A DNA stretch of 16,401 bases from Tannerella sp. Its GTDB lineage: Bacteria > Bacteroidota > Bacteroidia > Bacteroidales > Tannerellaceae. Shown here one piece after another: positions 1-6,776 of the stretch. Under the pieces are notes generated by a model that was given only the letters and a program-made list of their open reading frames with translations, did not search any database and had not been told where the DNA came from. Position numbers and translations under genes: made by a program. Where the stretch lies: positions 1-16,401 of the forward strand of contig JAISTJ010000215.1 in the NCBI GenBank assembly GCA_031272655.1. The letters run 5' to 3'. Each line of letters opens with the position of its first letter. Position 1 is the first letter of the stretch.

Positions 1-137
1 GGGTAACTGTTTTCGTGAACCAGTTTGCCCTCATAGACGAGGTCGGATGTATGTTCCATAGTGATACCGTTGGCAAACAGCCACAGTTTCCGCTTGCAAA
101 CAAACCAGTAATTCAAATGTGTGCCTGTAATGTTCAT
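1..137 (-). CDS. cas4: Cas4 CRISPR adaptation nuclease, N-terminal part
   Basis: This is the first 45 codons of Cas4, the RecB-like iron-sulfur exonuclease that helps Cas1-Cas2 select and trim prespacers. The gene leaves the window on the left. The visible protein starts MNITGTHLNYWFVCKRKLWL and continues with FANG, MEHTSDLVYEGK and HENSY. The CKRKLWL segment carries the first cysteine expected for the Fe-S cluster, and the H-T-S-D-L-V-x-E-G-K/H-E stretch is typical of the Cas4 N-terminus. The ATG (137-135) overlaps the TGA of the upstream DUF3307 gene (136-134) in an ATGA arrangement, so the two are probably translationally coupled. The catalytic D/E/K nuclease motifs and the C-terminal cysteines lie outside the window. 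No competing plus-strand gene is credible here. The family call is strong despite the short length. Confidence 0.86.
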   Translation of the reverse strand, partial: MNITGTHLNYWFVCKRKLWLFANGITMEHTSDLVYEGKLVHENSY

Positions 138-856
138 ATTAAAGTGATTAAAACTCCCATCAATATTGCAATTCCGAAACTTAAAAGCGTACCAATCAGA
201 ACATATTCGCTTTTGCGGATAGCCTGAAAGCGAACAATCGCCTTTGCTGCAATGATAAAGCCGATGGCGCTAAATTCGCCTGCCAAAACAAGAGTCAGCG
301 TTATCAACCGTTCTAAATTTCCAATCAATCTGCCTGCCTTGGCAAGTTCGTCGTTCGGCAGGCTCTCTTTGGGCATAAGTGCATACGAATCAAATATATA
401 ACGTATGATGATATTTGATGGTTTCAAACAGACAATATAAGCAGCAGTTATATACAGATACTTGCAGGGAATATTTATGAGCAGGTCAGACAGACTATAA
501 TAATTACTGTAAATCCATGTTACTAAACATATTACAGACAGATGAACTATCTGGTCAAGAGAAAAAATCCACAGTGAATATTTCTGAGCCTGACGAGCAT
601 TTTTAGCGAAACGGCGCTCGGCGATAGATTTCAAGCCGTCAATGGACAGATGAAGCATGGCTAAAACAAGAGCAAAAGGAGCAAAAGACCAGGACAGCGA
701 GGCAATCCAGGACGCCGTAAAGACAATGCCTGCATGGATGTACAGTAACCGCGACCTGAAACCTTTTATCTGTTTGTCGCTGCACCAGTTTTGAGGCTGG
801 AAGCAGAAGTCGGCAAGCAGGTGCGCAATAAATAGACACAGGAGCAGATTATTCAT
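134..856 (-). CDS. DUF3307 multi-pass membrane protein embedded in the cas operon
   Basis: A 240-residue integral membrane protein of the DUF3307 family; its biochemical function is unknown. About six hydrophobic segments are visible, at roughly 1-19, 43-73, 101-117, 132-145, 184-206 and 218-240. Polar residues that look conserved in the family lie in or beside the membrane: H12 and D16 (HLLADF), H41, H69/D73/K76 (HLSIDGLK), D101/Q102/H105 (DQIVH), and the later GRLIGNLER (175-183) and IGFIIAAKAIVRF (198-210) blocks. The spaced His/Asp residues could bind a metal, but that is inference. It starts four bases after the satD stop (861-863), and its own stop overlaps the cas4 start, so all three are probably one transcript. 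SatD and DUF3307 genes are commonly paired in Bacteroidota, from recollection of that family context. Here the pair is inside a CRISPR operon. Confidence 0.8.
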   Translation of the reverse strand: MNNLLLCLFIAHLLADFCFQPQNWCSDKQIKGFRSRLLYIHAGIVFTASWIASLSWSFAPFALVLAMLHLSIDGLKSIAERRFAKNARQAQKYSLWIFSLDQIVHLSVICLVTWIYSNYYSLSDLLINIPCKYLYITAAYIVCLKPSNIIIRYIFDSYALMPKESLPNDELAKAGRLIGNLERLITLTLVLAGEFSAIGFIIAAKAIVRFQAIRKSEYVLIGTLLSFGIAILMGVLITLI

Positions 857-860
857 AGTA

Positions 861-1553
861 TTAAAATTTGCATTGTTCGTAAAAAGTTAAAGCCTTGTCG
901 ATAGCCGCCCAGCCGGCAGAGGTAGAATGTTGATTGACGGCAGACTGGCTCATCTTCAGTGATTTACTGATTTCCGCTTCCGATTTTCGCATCAATTTGT
1001 GATACAGGATATTGCACTGTTTAGCAGTTGCCTTGTTCAATACGAAATCAATCAGCAATAATAGACTGTCAAACAGCAAATTACGCCGTGCGTCTCCCGA
1101 CTCGAAGAATAGCGTGCGCTTGACAATCACTTTGCTCTTACCGGACGTCTTCTGCTCTTCAATTTTTCGCCCGCTTCGGGTTATAGCCTCTCCGTTCCAT
1201 ACGCCTTCAACTGATGTAACAGGGTTCATTTTGCCGACGCCTATTGACAGACGCAGCCCGTAAGCGCTGAAAAGCCGCCGCTGCTTGCTAACGGTAGCAG
1301 GCAAATATGCTTTCACACAGGTTTTTAGCAACAATGCAGCCCGCAACGCATCTTTGGGTCGCTCAAAAAAACACTCAACGGAATCGCCCTTTACGATGCG
1401 CCCGTAGAAGTTCATTTTGCTACGTTTGTTCAGCGTTGCCGCCAGCGTATCTATCGCTGCTTTCAACTTCGCTGTTAACTCTTCCATATCATTGTAACCA
1501 AGCGAAGTAGAAGCCACAATGTCCGCCGAAATACATGCCTTGTTCTTTGTCAT
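861..1553 (-). CDS. SatD-family protein with C-terminal helix-turn-helix
   Basis: A 230-residue protein matching the SatD family. The N-terminal ~145 residues resemble the class III nucleotidyl-cyclase fold: SADIVAST (9-16, with D11), KGDSVECFF (55-63, with D57), RLSIGVG (101-107), and NGEAITRSGRKIEE (120-133, with R129). The two Asp residues sit where class III cyclases bind metal. The usual purine-selecting Lys is not at its normal place, and the catalytic Asn aligns with T125, so activity is uncertain. Residues ~188-220 form a helix-turn-helix (EISKSLKMSQSAVNQH). The ATG at 1553 was chosen because upstream in-frame codons would run through the A/T-rich operator region and match nothing. 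It follows cas7 after a 125-base gap and precedes DUF3307 by four bases. It may be an autoregulator binding the dyads just upstream; that role is inference. Confidence 0.78.
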   Translation of the reverse strand: MTKNKACISADIVASTSLGYNDMEELTAKLKAAIDTLAATLNKRSKMNFYGRIVKGDSVECFFERPKDALRAALLLKTCVKAYLPATVSKQRRLFSAYGLRLSIGVGKMNPVTSVEGVWNGEAITRSGRKIEEQKTSGKSKVIVKRTLFFESGDARRNLLFDSLLLLIDFVLNKATAKQCNILYHKLMRKSEAEISKSLKMSQSAVNQHSTSAGWAAIDKALTFYEQCKF

Positions 1554-1576
1554 ACCGTTCGTTTTATTATTGAAAA

Positions 1577-1658
1577 TATAAGTTAATTCGCTTATAAAAG
1601 CATTATATAAGTTAAATCGCTTATAAATTACAACGCAATATAAGTGAAAAAACTTATA
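1577..1658 (-). promoter_or_regulatory. Triple-dyad operator array upstream of satD
   Basis: Three copies of a 20-bp perfect dyad, TATAAG-N8-CTTATA, lie at 1577-1596, 1606-1625 and 1639-1658. The centre-to-centre distances are 29 and 33 bp, close to three turns of DNA. The first two copies also share most of the N8 core (TTAATTCG and TTAAATCG); the third core is different (TGAAAAAA). Each copy is followed by a further A on the plus strand. The array fills the only long gap inside the cas operon, between the cas7 stop and the satD start. The natural candidate ligand is the helix-turn-helix of SatD, but this is inference. A loose -7-like TATATTTT (1580-1573, minus strand) overlaps the satD-proximal dyad; no convincing -33 element was found. 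Confidence 0.72.
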
Positions 1659-1678
1659 AAATCTAAAATTAAGCAAAA

Positions 1679-2749
1679 TCATTTATTAATGTCCATTTGC
1701 GCTTCATAAGGAAACTTTTTCATCATCTCTATCAGTTTTTCTTCTGCTTTGGCGAGGGCATCGGCGCTTTCGTTGATAGTTACGACGTAACTTGAGCATG
1801 GCAGGGTAATGAACACATCGGCGCCTGCCGTTTCGTCGATGATAGGTTTGGCTTTGGGCTTGCTGACGTCGCCACCGTCGTCGAAGAGTTTGGCACGGAT
1901 GGCGCCTGCAATGGTGTTGGCATTGTCGCTGATAGCGACAGCAAGGGTTTCCATGAGGCTGAACGTGCGCGCCTGATTGGACGTGATGCGCCAGTTCAGC
2001 AAGGCGTGCGCTAAAGCAGGGATGATTTTGTCGCGTTCGGATGATGGCAGCACGAGGCAAGCGCCAAAGACGTTTTTCGCTTCTACCCAGTCTTTGGATT
2101 TCAGTTCCTCGATTTTGTCTTTTGTGAGTTCCGGTTCGTGCTGATTGGTGGAGACGGCGAATAGGGTGCGCAGGTCGATTGCGACGTCATAAACGAAGAG
2201 ACCGCCGGTTCTGGCATTGTCGGGTATCCAGTTGCGGCGCGGCAAAGTGCGGTTGTTGGAATTGAGGAACTCTTCGATTTCTTCTTCCGACAGGAGGCGG
2301 TCGCCCAGACGGACATTTACGGGGTTGTTGTCCGGTTTGTCGCTACGGTCGAAAGTGAGATTTTCCTTATCCACACCTGCAAGCAACGGATGCAGAGGGC
2401 GCATGGCAGAAATTGACAGCGGGCTGCGGCGTTTCAGGGTAATACCTTCGCCTGCCCGCATCCATCCGCCTATCAGTTGGTCAATGAACGCAGGGTCGCA
2501 GGGGGACCAAGGCTCTTTGTTTTCCAACTCTTTCTTCGCAGTGATGTTGTAGTTGAACGTGATAGGCGCCATCTGGACGTTCAGGTCGGAGGTCAGAGTG
2601 TCAAGTATGGAACGTTTGACCTGTTGCCCGCTCGAATATGCAACCAAACGGTTGAACTGCGGGTCGTAATACGTTTTCTGACCGTCCTGGACACAGAAAA
2701 CAGTGTGTTCGGCGTGTTTCAACGCCCTGAGATAAATGTACGGGTTCAT
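1679..2749 (-). CDS. cas7: Cas7-like Cascade backbone subunit
   Basis: A 356-residue protein called Cas7, the subunit that polymerises along the crRNA in type I effector complexes. The call rests partly on position: it lies between the large subunit and the adaptation-side genes, and no other gene here can supply the backbone. In the sequence, the block ITLKRRSPLSISAMRPLHPL (about 103-122) resembles the R-R-S-P-L-S-x-S segment of DevR/Cst2-like Cas7 proteins. The N-terminal YIYLRALKHAEHTVF and the central RTGGLFVYDVAIDLRTLF are consistent with an RRM-type core, and ALAHALLNWRITSNQARTFSL looks like the conserved helix region near the C-terminus. It is somewhat longer than many Cas7 proteins. 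The gene begins 13 bases after the cas8 stop. Sequence similarity is too weak by eye to fix the subfamily. Confidence 0.7.
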   Translation of the reverse strand: MNPYIYLRALKHAEHTVFCVQDGQKTYYDPQFNRLVAYSSGQQVKRSILDTLTSDLNVQMAPITFNYNITAKKELENKEPWSPCDPAFIDQLIGGWMRAGEGITLKRRSPLSISAMRPLHPLLAGVDKENLTFDRSDKPDNNPVNVRLGDRLLSEEEIEEFLNSNNRTLPRRNWIPDNARTGGLFVYDVAIDLRTLFAVSTNQHEPELTKDKIEELKSKDWVEAKNVFGACLVLPSSERDKIIPALAHALLNWRITSNQARTFSLMETLAVAISDNANTIAGAIRAKLFDDGGDVSKPKAKPIIDETAGADVFITLPCSSYVVTINESADALAKAEEKLIEMMKKFPYEAQMDINK

Positions 2750-2762
2750 AATGTTCTGTTTT

Positions 2763-4043
2763 TTAATTGATTTTACTTGTTACTGCATAGCGGAAGCGGA
2801 GCAAAGTCAGAAAATACGGTACATTGTCTGTCGGCATAAGATGGACAGTTTCCGCAATCCGGCTTAGGGATTCTACTTCCTGTGAATTGTTTACGATGGT
2901 TGTCAGTCCGTCGATAAACTGTTTTTTGCTGACTGACGACAGCAATTTGGCGACCTCCTGACTCCTTTTGGTTGTCGCGCCGGAACCGCCTTTTGAATAC
3001 TCGCTGAGGGTGAGCGCTATCTGTTGCGCCTGTTCCCATAATTGTTCGTTACTTAACATAGATAGTAGCCAAATTTGATATGTATTAAAAATAATTGTCT
3101 CTTTATCAGAATATTTAGGGATAACGCCTTTGTCTAAAACGTCTCTAAATCCTCTTGGTTCAAGGGCATTGACGCCTATTGCGCCCATCTGACATGCTTT
3201 GGTAAAGCCTATAGCGGTGCCGAAGATGTTTTCTACCTGCACACAGTCGGTAGTTCCGAAATACTTTTCGTACAGTTCGTATGGACGCCTTATTTTGGGC
3301 AATTCAAACGGAATAAAGCCGACGGTAATGTTAGTCTGTCCGAGACTGTAAACGTAAGCGGTCTCTGTGGAAGCGGAATATGTGCGGGCTATGCCGAGCA
3401 ATACCTTTGTCCATGCTTGGGTCTCAACTTCCATAGCGCCATCTTTCGCAGTATTGAAGGGGTTGAACGACGCCATCGGACGCATCGGGTCGTAAGTCAT
3501 GCGGTTATAACGATGTGCAAGCCATTGCCCGTTCCATGTATTTATCTGATTACCACGCAACTGAGGGGTTTGGTTCAATACGTCGCGGTATAACTGCCAC
3601 CCATCGAATAAATCCAGCAGTATTTGCGGGTTGTCGAAAAGCATAGACAAGCCGCTTTGTACGCCAACACCGAACCCGCTGCCAATCCAAGACAGATAGA
3701 CGTCTTCTTCGTTGAGCGGCAAGGCAAGATTGGTTATCTGACCTGAGGTTGTGGCATTTATATCGAGTGAAGGGAAACCAATGGCAATGCTTGCGTCTGC
3801 GCCGCTACCTGCAATTTTCTCAATCAGGGTTTGCAGTTTCTGTTTACGTTCTTCCGGCGTTGGGGCTACACCCTTCTTAATACCTTGAACGAAAGGAGAA
3901 TTTGTTACCCATTGCATGTATTTATCATGGGCGAAAAACAATTTCCAATAGACGTCCACGAAAAACTCTTTTGCAGAGTAATTTTTGTTGAACTTCCGGT
4001 TGTAAGCCTTTAAGAATGTGCGTCCTATGTTTGTTGCTATCAT
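2763..4043 (-). CDS. Cas8-like large subunit of the type I effector complex
   Basis: A 426-residue protein in the large-subunit position, predicted to act in PAM recognition and R-loop formation in Cascade. I recognise the general Bacteroidota pattern (MIATNIGRTFLKAYNRKF, then AKEFFVDVYWKLFFAH and WVTNSPFVQG), not a specific named Cas8 subfamily. No CxxC zinc-finger motif of the kind found in many Cas8b/Cst1 proteins is visible. The C-terminal ~120 residues are helical in character (EQLWEQAQQIALTL, LSRIAETVHLM, YFLTLLRFRYAV), as expected for the Cas8 C-terminal bundle. The ATG at 4043 was preferred over an upstream in-frame start at 4142. The upstream start would overlap cas3 heavily and adds a low-complexity, non-matching leader. 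The chosen start is four bases after the cas3 stop. Confidence 0.62.
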   Translation of the reverse strand: MIATNIGRTFLKAYNRKFNKNYSAKEFFVDVYWKLFFAHDKYMQWVTNSPFVQGIKKGVAPTPEERKQKLQTLIEKIAGSGADASIAIGFPSLDINATTSGQITNLALPLNEEDVYLSWIGSGFGVGVQSGLSMLFDNPQILLDLFDGWQLYRDVLNQTPQLRGNQINTWNGQWLAHRYNRMTYDPMRPMASFNPFNTAKDGAMEVETQAWTKVLLGIARTYSASTETAYVYSLGQTNITVGFIPFELPKIRRPYELYEKYFGTTDCVQVENIFGTAIGFTKACQMGAIGVNALEPRGFRDVLDKGVIPKYSDKETIIFNTYQIWLLSMLSNEQLWEQAQQIALTLSEYSKGGSGATTKRSQEVAKLLSSVSKKQFIDGLTTIVNNSQEVESLSRIAETVHLMPTDNVPYFLTLLRFRYAVTSKIN

Positions 4044-4047
4044 ATTG

Positions 4048-6174
4048 TTAAAGAAATTGTAGTGAGTTATCGTAATGTTCGGGTTTGGCAAAGTCGGACA
4101 GGTAACCTGCTTCCTCGTCGTAAGCCTTATGCGGGACGACAAACGGTTTTGAGCCGCAGGAAGAACGGTCTAACCCGCTGTGTCCGACGGCACGGTAGGA
4201 GACGGGGATTTCCAACAGCGCCTGTTCGCCGCAGGTTGTACGGTCGTAATATTCCCTGTCATACTCGTCGATGCAGGTAACAGAGTCAATATCAAGTGTT
4301 TCCAACAACGCCGATTTAGGATTGTGCCATAACTCTTTGAGTTGCCACTGACCGTTGTTGAAGACAGAGTTCAGGTCGATGTTAACAAATTGAATGTCAG
4401 GATATACAGCGTCAATGATTTGCCGGACGTCCCGTTCTCTCATCAGTTCATTATCAGGAATAACCTCGAATGTACGTTGCAGAACGTCAAGGCAATACGG
4501 CTTGGCGTCTTCGGCTTTTTCGGGCGGTCGCAGCACATATACCGGTTTGTAATGACCGACAGTGGCTTCTGTTCTGCGTCTGTTGATACGTCCAAAGCGC
4601 TGAATAAGAGCGTCTATCGGCGCGCAGTCGGTTATCATCAGGTCGAAACTTATATCGAGGCTGACCTCAACGACCTGCGTGGAAACGACGATGCAGGCAT
4701 AATCGGCGTCATTATAGACAAGTCGCAAGTCGTTTTCGAGGCGGTTGCGGTCTTTACGCTTGAAACGGCTGTGTACCAACATTTTTGGTACAGAAGGATA
4801 TGCATCCTGAATAATTCCGAACAGTTCCTGCGCCCGTTTAACGCGGTTGCAGACGAGCAGTATTTTTTGACGAGCCGTAATTGCTTCATCCACAACGTTT
4901 TTCAACTCATCGAAAGAATTTGCTTTATGGACGATGTGCCTGTCAAACCTATCCAATTCATTATCAGGGAGTTTTATTTCACAGACATTTGAGGCGCCGC
5001 CAAGCAGTTCCAACAGTCTGGCATATAAAACGCTTGGCATTGTGGCGGTTCCGATATGCAGGCTGCAACCTAATGACGCTAATATTTCCACTATCTTCAA
5101 AACTATTGCCTGCGTAGTTTCGGAATAGGTATGAATCTCGTCGAGGATGACGTCGCAGCCTTTAAGGTCGGCAATCAGGGCTTCATAACCTTTTGTAGCA
5201 AAGACTATTGCAGCCAACTGATGTGGCGTCAGCACTTTGACCGAAGCCCCAATATGTCGCTGCAAAATCGTTTCTTCCAATTTTCCTTTCTCTAATCTCA
5301 AACTCGAAGAGGCATGCAGCAGGCGGACGTCGGCGTCCGTGTCTTTCAAATCGTCCTTAATACGCTCATACATAGCGTTTATAGACGCCTGAAACGGTAG
5401 CGTATAAAAAACTCTGCCTTTTGCGCGGCGAAGCAGAAAATCTGTCTTACCGGCGCCGGTGGGGGCGGTTACAATAGTGTGAGGACGGCGGTCATCGGCA
5501 GAAATCAGTGATAGCGGATACAAACTGCTTTGCCGCGAAGCGTAGTATCGTAAGTCAGGCTGCTTGAAAAGTCCGTGTGTCGGCGTATTGCCCTCCAACG
5601 CTGAAGCAAGATGGTCGGCGGCCATCAATACCCCTTTCCACAGCGAATAGCCATACTGACGGGCTTCGCAATACTCCACCACTTCCCAAAAACCGTCTTC
5701 CGCCTGTCGGCGCGTAATCGATTGCGTCTTAATACTTAGCCGGTTAAGAAGCAACAAAGCATCGTCAACCCATTCTTCAAAACCTTTCAAATGTGCTTCA
5801 AGCGTGTCGGGACAGTTTTCTATCAAATCTAAAATGCCTTTCTCGCCCGCATCCATGTAAATTGATTTGTGATGTGCTACAATCATCTCTGTAACAGGCG
5901 CTTTTTCCTCATCTGACAATAGAGACAGGAAGAACAGCGAGGCTATTTCGTGCCTGAAAACGAAGCCGGGCGGGCGCTGCCAACTCTCATTAAGCGTCTG
6001 CTGAAAAACTGTGCTTGCCTTCCCAATGTCGTGAAACACAGCGCCTTTGTATGCAATAGCCTCGTCCAAGCCGAGATTTCGTGCTACAACAACGGCAATC
6101 TGCGCCACTTCCTGCAAGTGCCTCAGTAGGGGCGTACCTTCGCTTTTTGCTAATATTTCGTTGACGTCTCTCAT
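4048..6174 (-). CDS. cas3: Cas3 HD nuclease-helicase
   Basis: A 708-residue Cas3, the enzyme recruited by Cascade to unwind and degrade target DNA. The N-terminal HD nuclease domain shows HD at 48-49 (FHDIGKAS), H75 (FRHE), the paired H101/H102 (AHHKS) and D187/H188 (AADHLAS). The helicase domains follow: Walker A TAPTGAGKT (236-244), motif Ia-like TLPFQASINAMYE (258-270), Walker B DEIH (345-348), motif III GTATMP (375-380), STQVVEVSLDISFD (498-511), and motif VI QRFGRINRRR (525-534). All key residues appear intact. HD and helicase are fused in one chain, as in most I-B and I-C systems, though it is rather short for the family. It starts 25 bases after the cas5 stop and is followed by cas8 after four bases. 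The position between cas5 and cas8 is not the usual I-B order. Confidence 0.95.
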   Translation of the reverse strand: MRDVNEILAKSEGTPLLRHLQEVAQIAVVVARNLGLDEAIAYKGAVFHDIGKASTVFQQTLNESWQRPPGFVFRHEIASLFFLSLLSDEEKAPVTEMIVAHHKSIYMDAGEKGILDLIENCPDTLEAHLKGFEEWVDDALLLLNRLSIKTQSITRRQAEDGFWEVVEYCEARQYGYSLWKGVLMAADHLASALEGNTPTHGLFKQPDLRYYASRQSSLYPLSLISADDRRPHTIVTAPTGAGKTDFLLRRAKGRVFYTLPFQASINAMYERIKDDLKDTDADVRLLHASSSLRLEKGKLEETILQRHIGASVKVLTPHQLAAIVFATKGYEALIADLKGCDVILDEIHTYSETTQAIVLKIVEILASLGCSLHIGTATMPSVLYARLLELLGGASNVCEIKLPDNELDRFDRHIVHKANSFDELKNVVDEAITARQKILLVCNRVKRAQELFGIIQDAYPSVPKMLVHSRFKRKDRNRLENDLRLVYNDADYACIVVSTQVVEVSLDISFDLMITDCAPIDALIQRFGRINRRRTEATVGHYKPVYVLRPPEKAEDAKPYCLDVLQRTFEVIPDNELMRERDVRQIIDAVYPDIQFVNIDLNSVFNNGQWQLKELWHNPKSALLETLDIDSVTCIDEYDREYYDRTTCGEQALLEIPVSYRAVGHSGLDRSSCGSKPFVVPHKAYDEEAGYLSDFAKPEHYDNSLQFL

Positions 6175-6199
6175 TATAAGCCTTTTACAGTTGGTTAGA

Positions 6200-6763
6200 T
6201 TATAAACCTTTGACCGGTTTACCGGTTATTTCGAGCCTTCCATACATCGGATTGGCGTCGTTGAAACGGTTGAAGCCTGCAAGTAAGGCGCCTGCTTCCT
6301 CCTCGCCGAAGCGCAGTTCAAAACCGTCAATATGCTCAAATTCAGCCTCTTCCATTCGTTCTACTTCGAGGGGCAACAAGACGTCTTCGTTGCGGCATAG
6401 ACAAATATGCTGTGTAGCAGCCCGTTGCGCATCGTCCTGATTATCAAAGGCAAGCGCCAAAAGCGGTTCAAGCATAACGCCCCGTTCCAAAATGGAACGC
6501 TGGCGGATAAACATTTTCTTTTTATATTCCCAACCGCGCGGCTGCGTCTGTTCCTGCTGAACGCTTATTGCGCTGTAAGTCAGTTTGTGCCTGATTATCT
6601 TGAAAATACCTTTCCGGTCAAGTAGTTCGGGGAACAACTTCTTCTCAATGCCTTCAATGATTGAGGGCGTAAGGAATTGCTGGCTGAAGGTCTTACTGTC
6701 TCTAACCGCCGTCCATGGCTTAATAAAGCCAAATATGCCTGAATATTTTACAACATAGTACAT
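6200..6763 (-). CDS. cas5: Cas5 crRNA 5'-handle-binding subunit
   Basis: A 187-residue Cas5, which caps the 5' handle of the crRNA in type I effector complexes. The N-terminus MYYVVKYSGIFGFIKPWTAV is followed by RDSKTFSQQFLTPSIIEGIE. Its start resembles the Cas5 beta-strand followed by an aromatic/proline turn. The stretch QEQTQPRGWEYKKKMF (about 90-105) and RQRSILERGVMLEP are also consistent with Cas5. The ATG at 6763 was chosen, 13 bases after the cas6 stop. An upstream in-frame TTG at 6793 would overlap the 3' end of cas6 and adds only ten residues of no recognisable value. The C-terminus ends PMYGRLEITGKPVKGL. Subtype assignment (Cas5b-like) is inference from the operon. Confidence 0.75.
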   Translation of the reverse strand: MYYVVKYSGIFGFIKPWTAVRDSKTFSQQFLTPSIIEGIEKKLFPELLDRKGIFKIIRHKLTYSAISVQQEQTQPRGWEYKKKMFIRQRSILERGVMLEPLLALAFDNQDDAQRAATQHICLCRNEDVLLPLEVERMEEAEFEHIDGFELRFGEEEAGALLAGFNRFNDANPMYGRLEITGKPVKGL

Positions 6764-6776
6764 ATATCTCTGTTTA

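Noticed and set aside
15..227. A 70-codon plus-strand open frame at the left edge
   Set aside because: The minus strand encodes a clear Cas4 N-terminus and the end of DUF3307 across the same bases; the plus frame has no recognisable features.
1554..1682. N-terminal extension of the SatD protein to an upstream start
   Set aside because: The added 43 residues run through the three dyads, are rich in Phe/Tyr/Asn/Ile from A/T-rich DNA, and match nothing in the family; the protein proper begins at MTKNKACISADIV.
4044..4142. N-terminal extension of the large subunit to 4142
   Set aside because: It would overlap about 95 bases of cas3 and adds a non-matching leader; the ATG at 4043 sits four bases after the cas3 stop.
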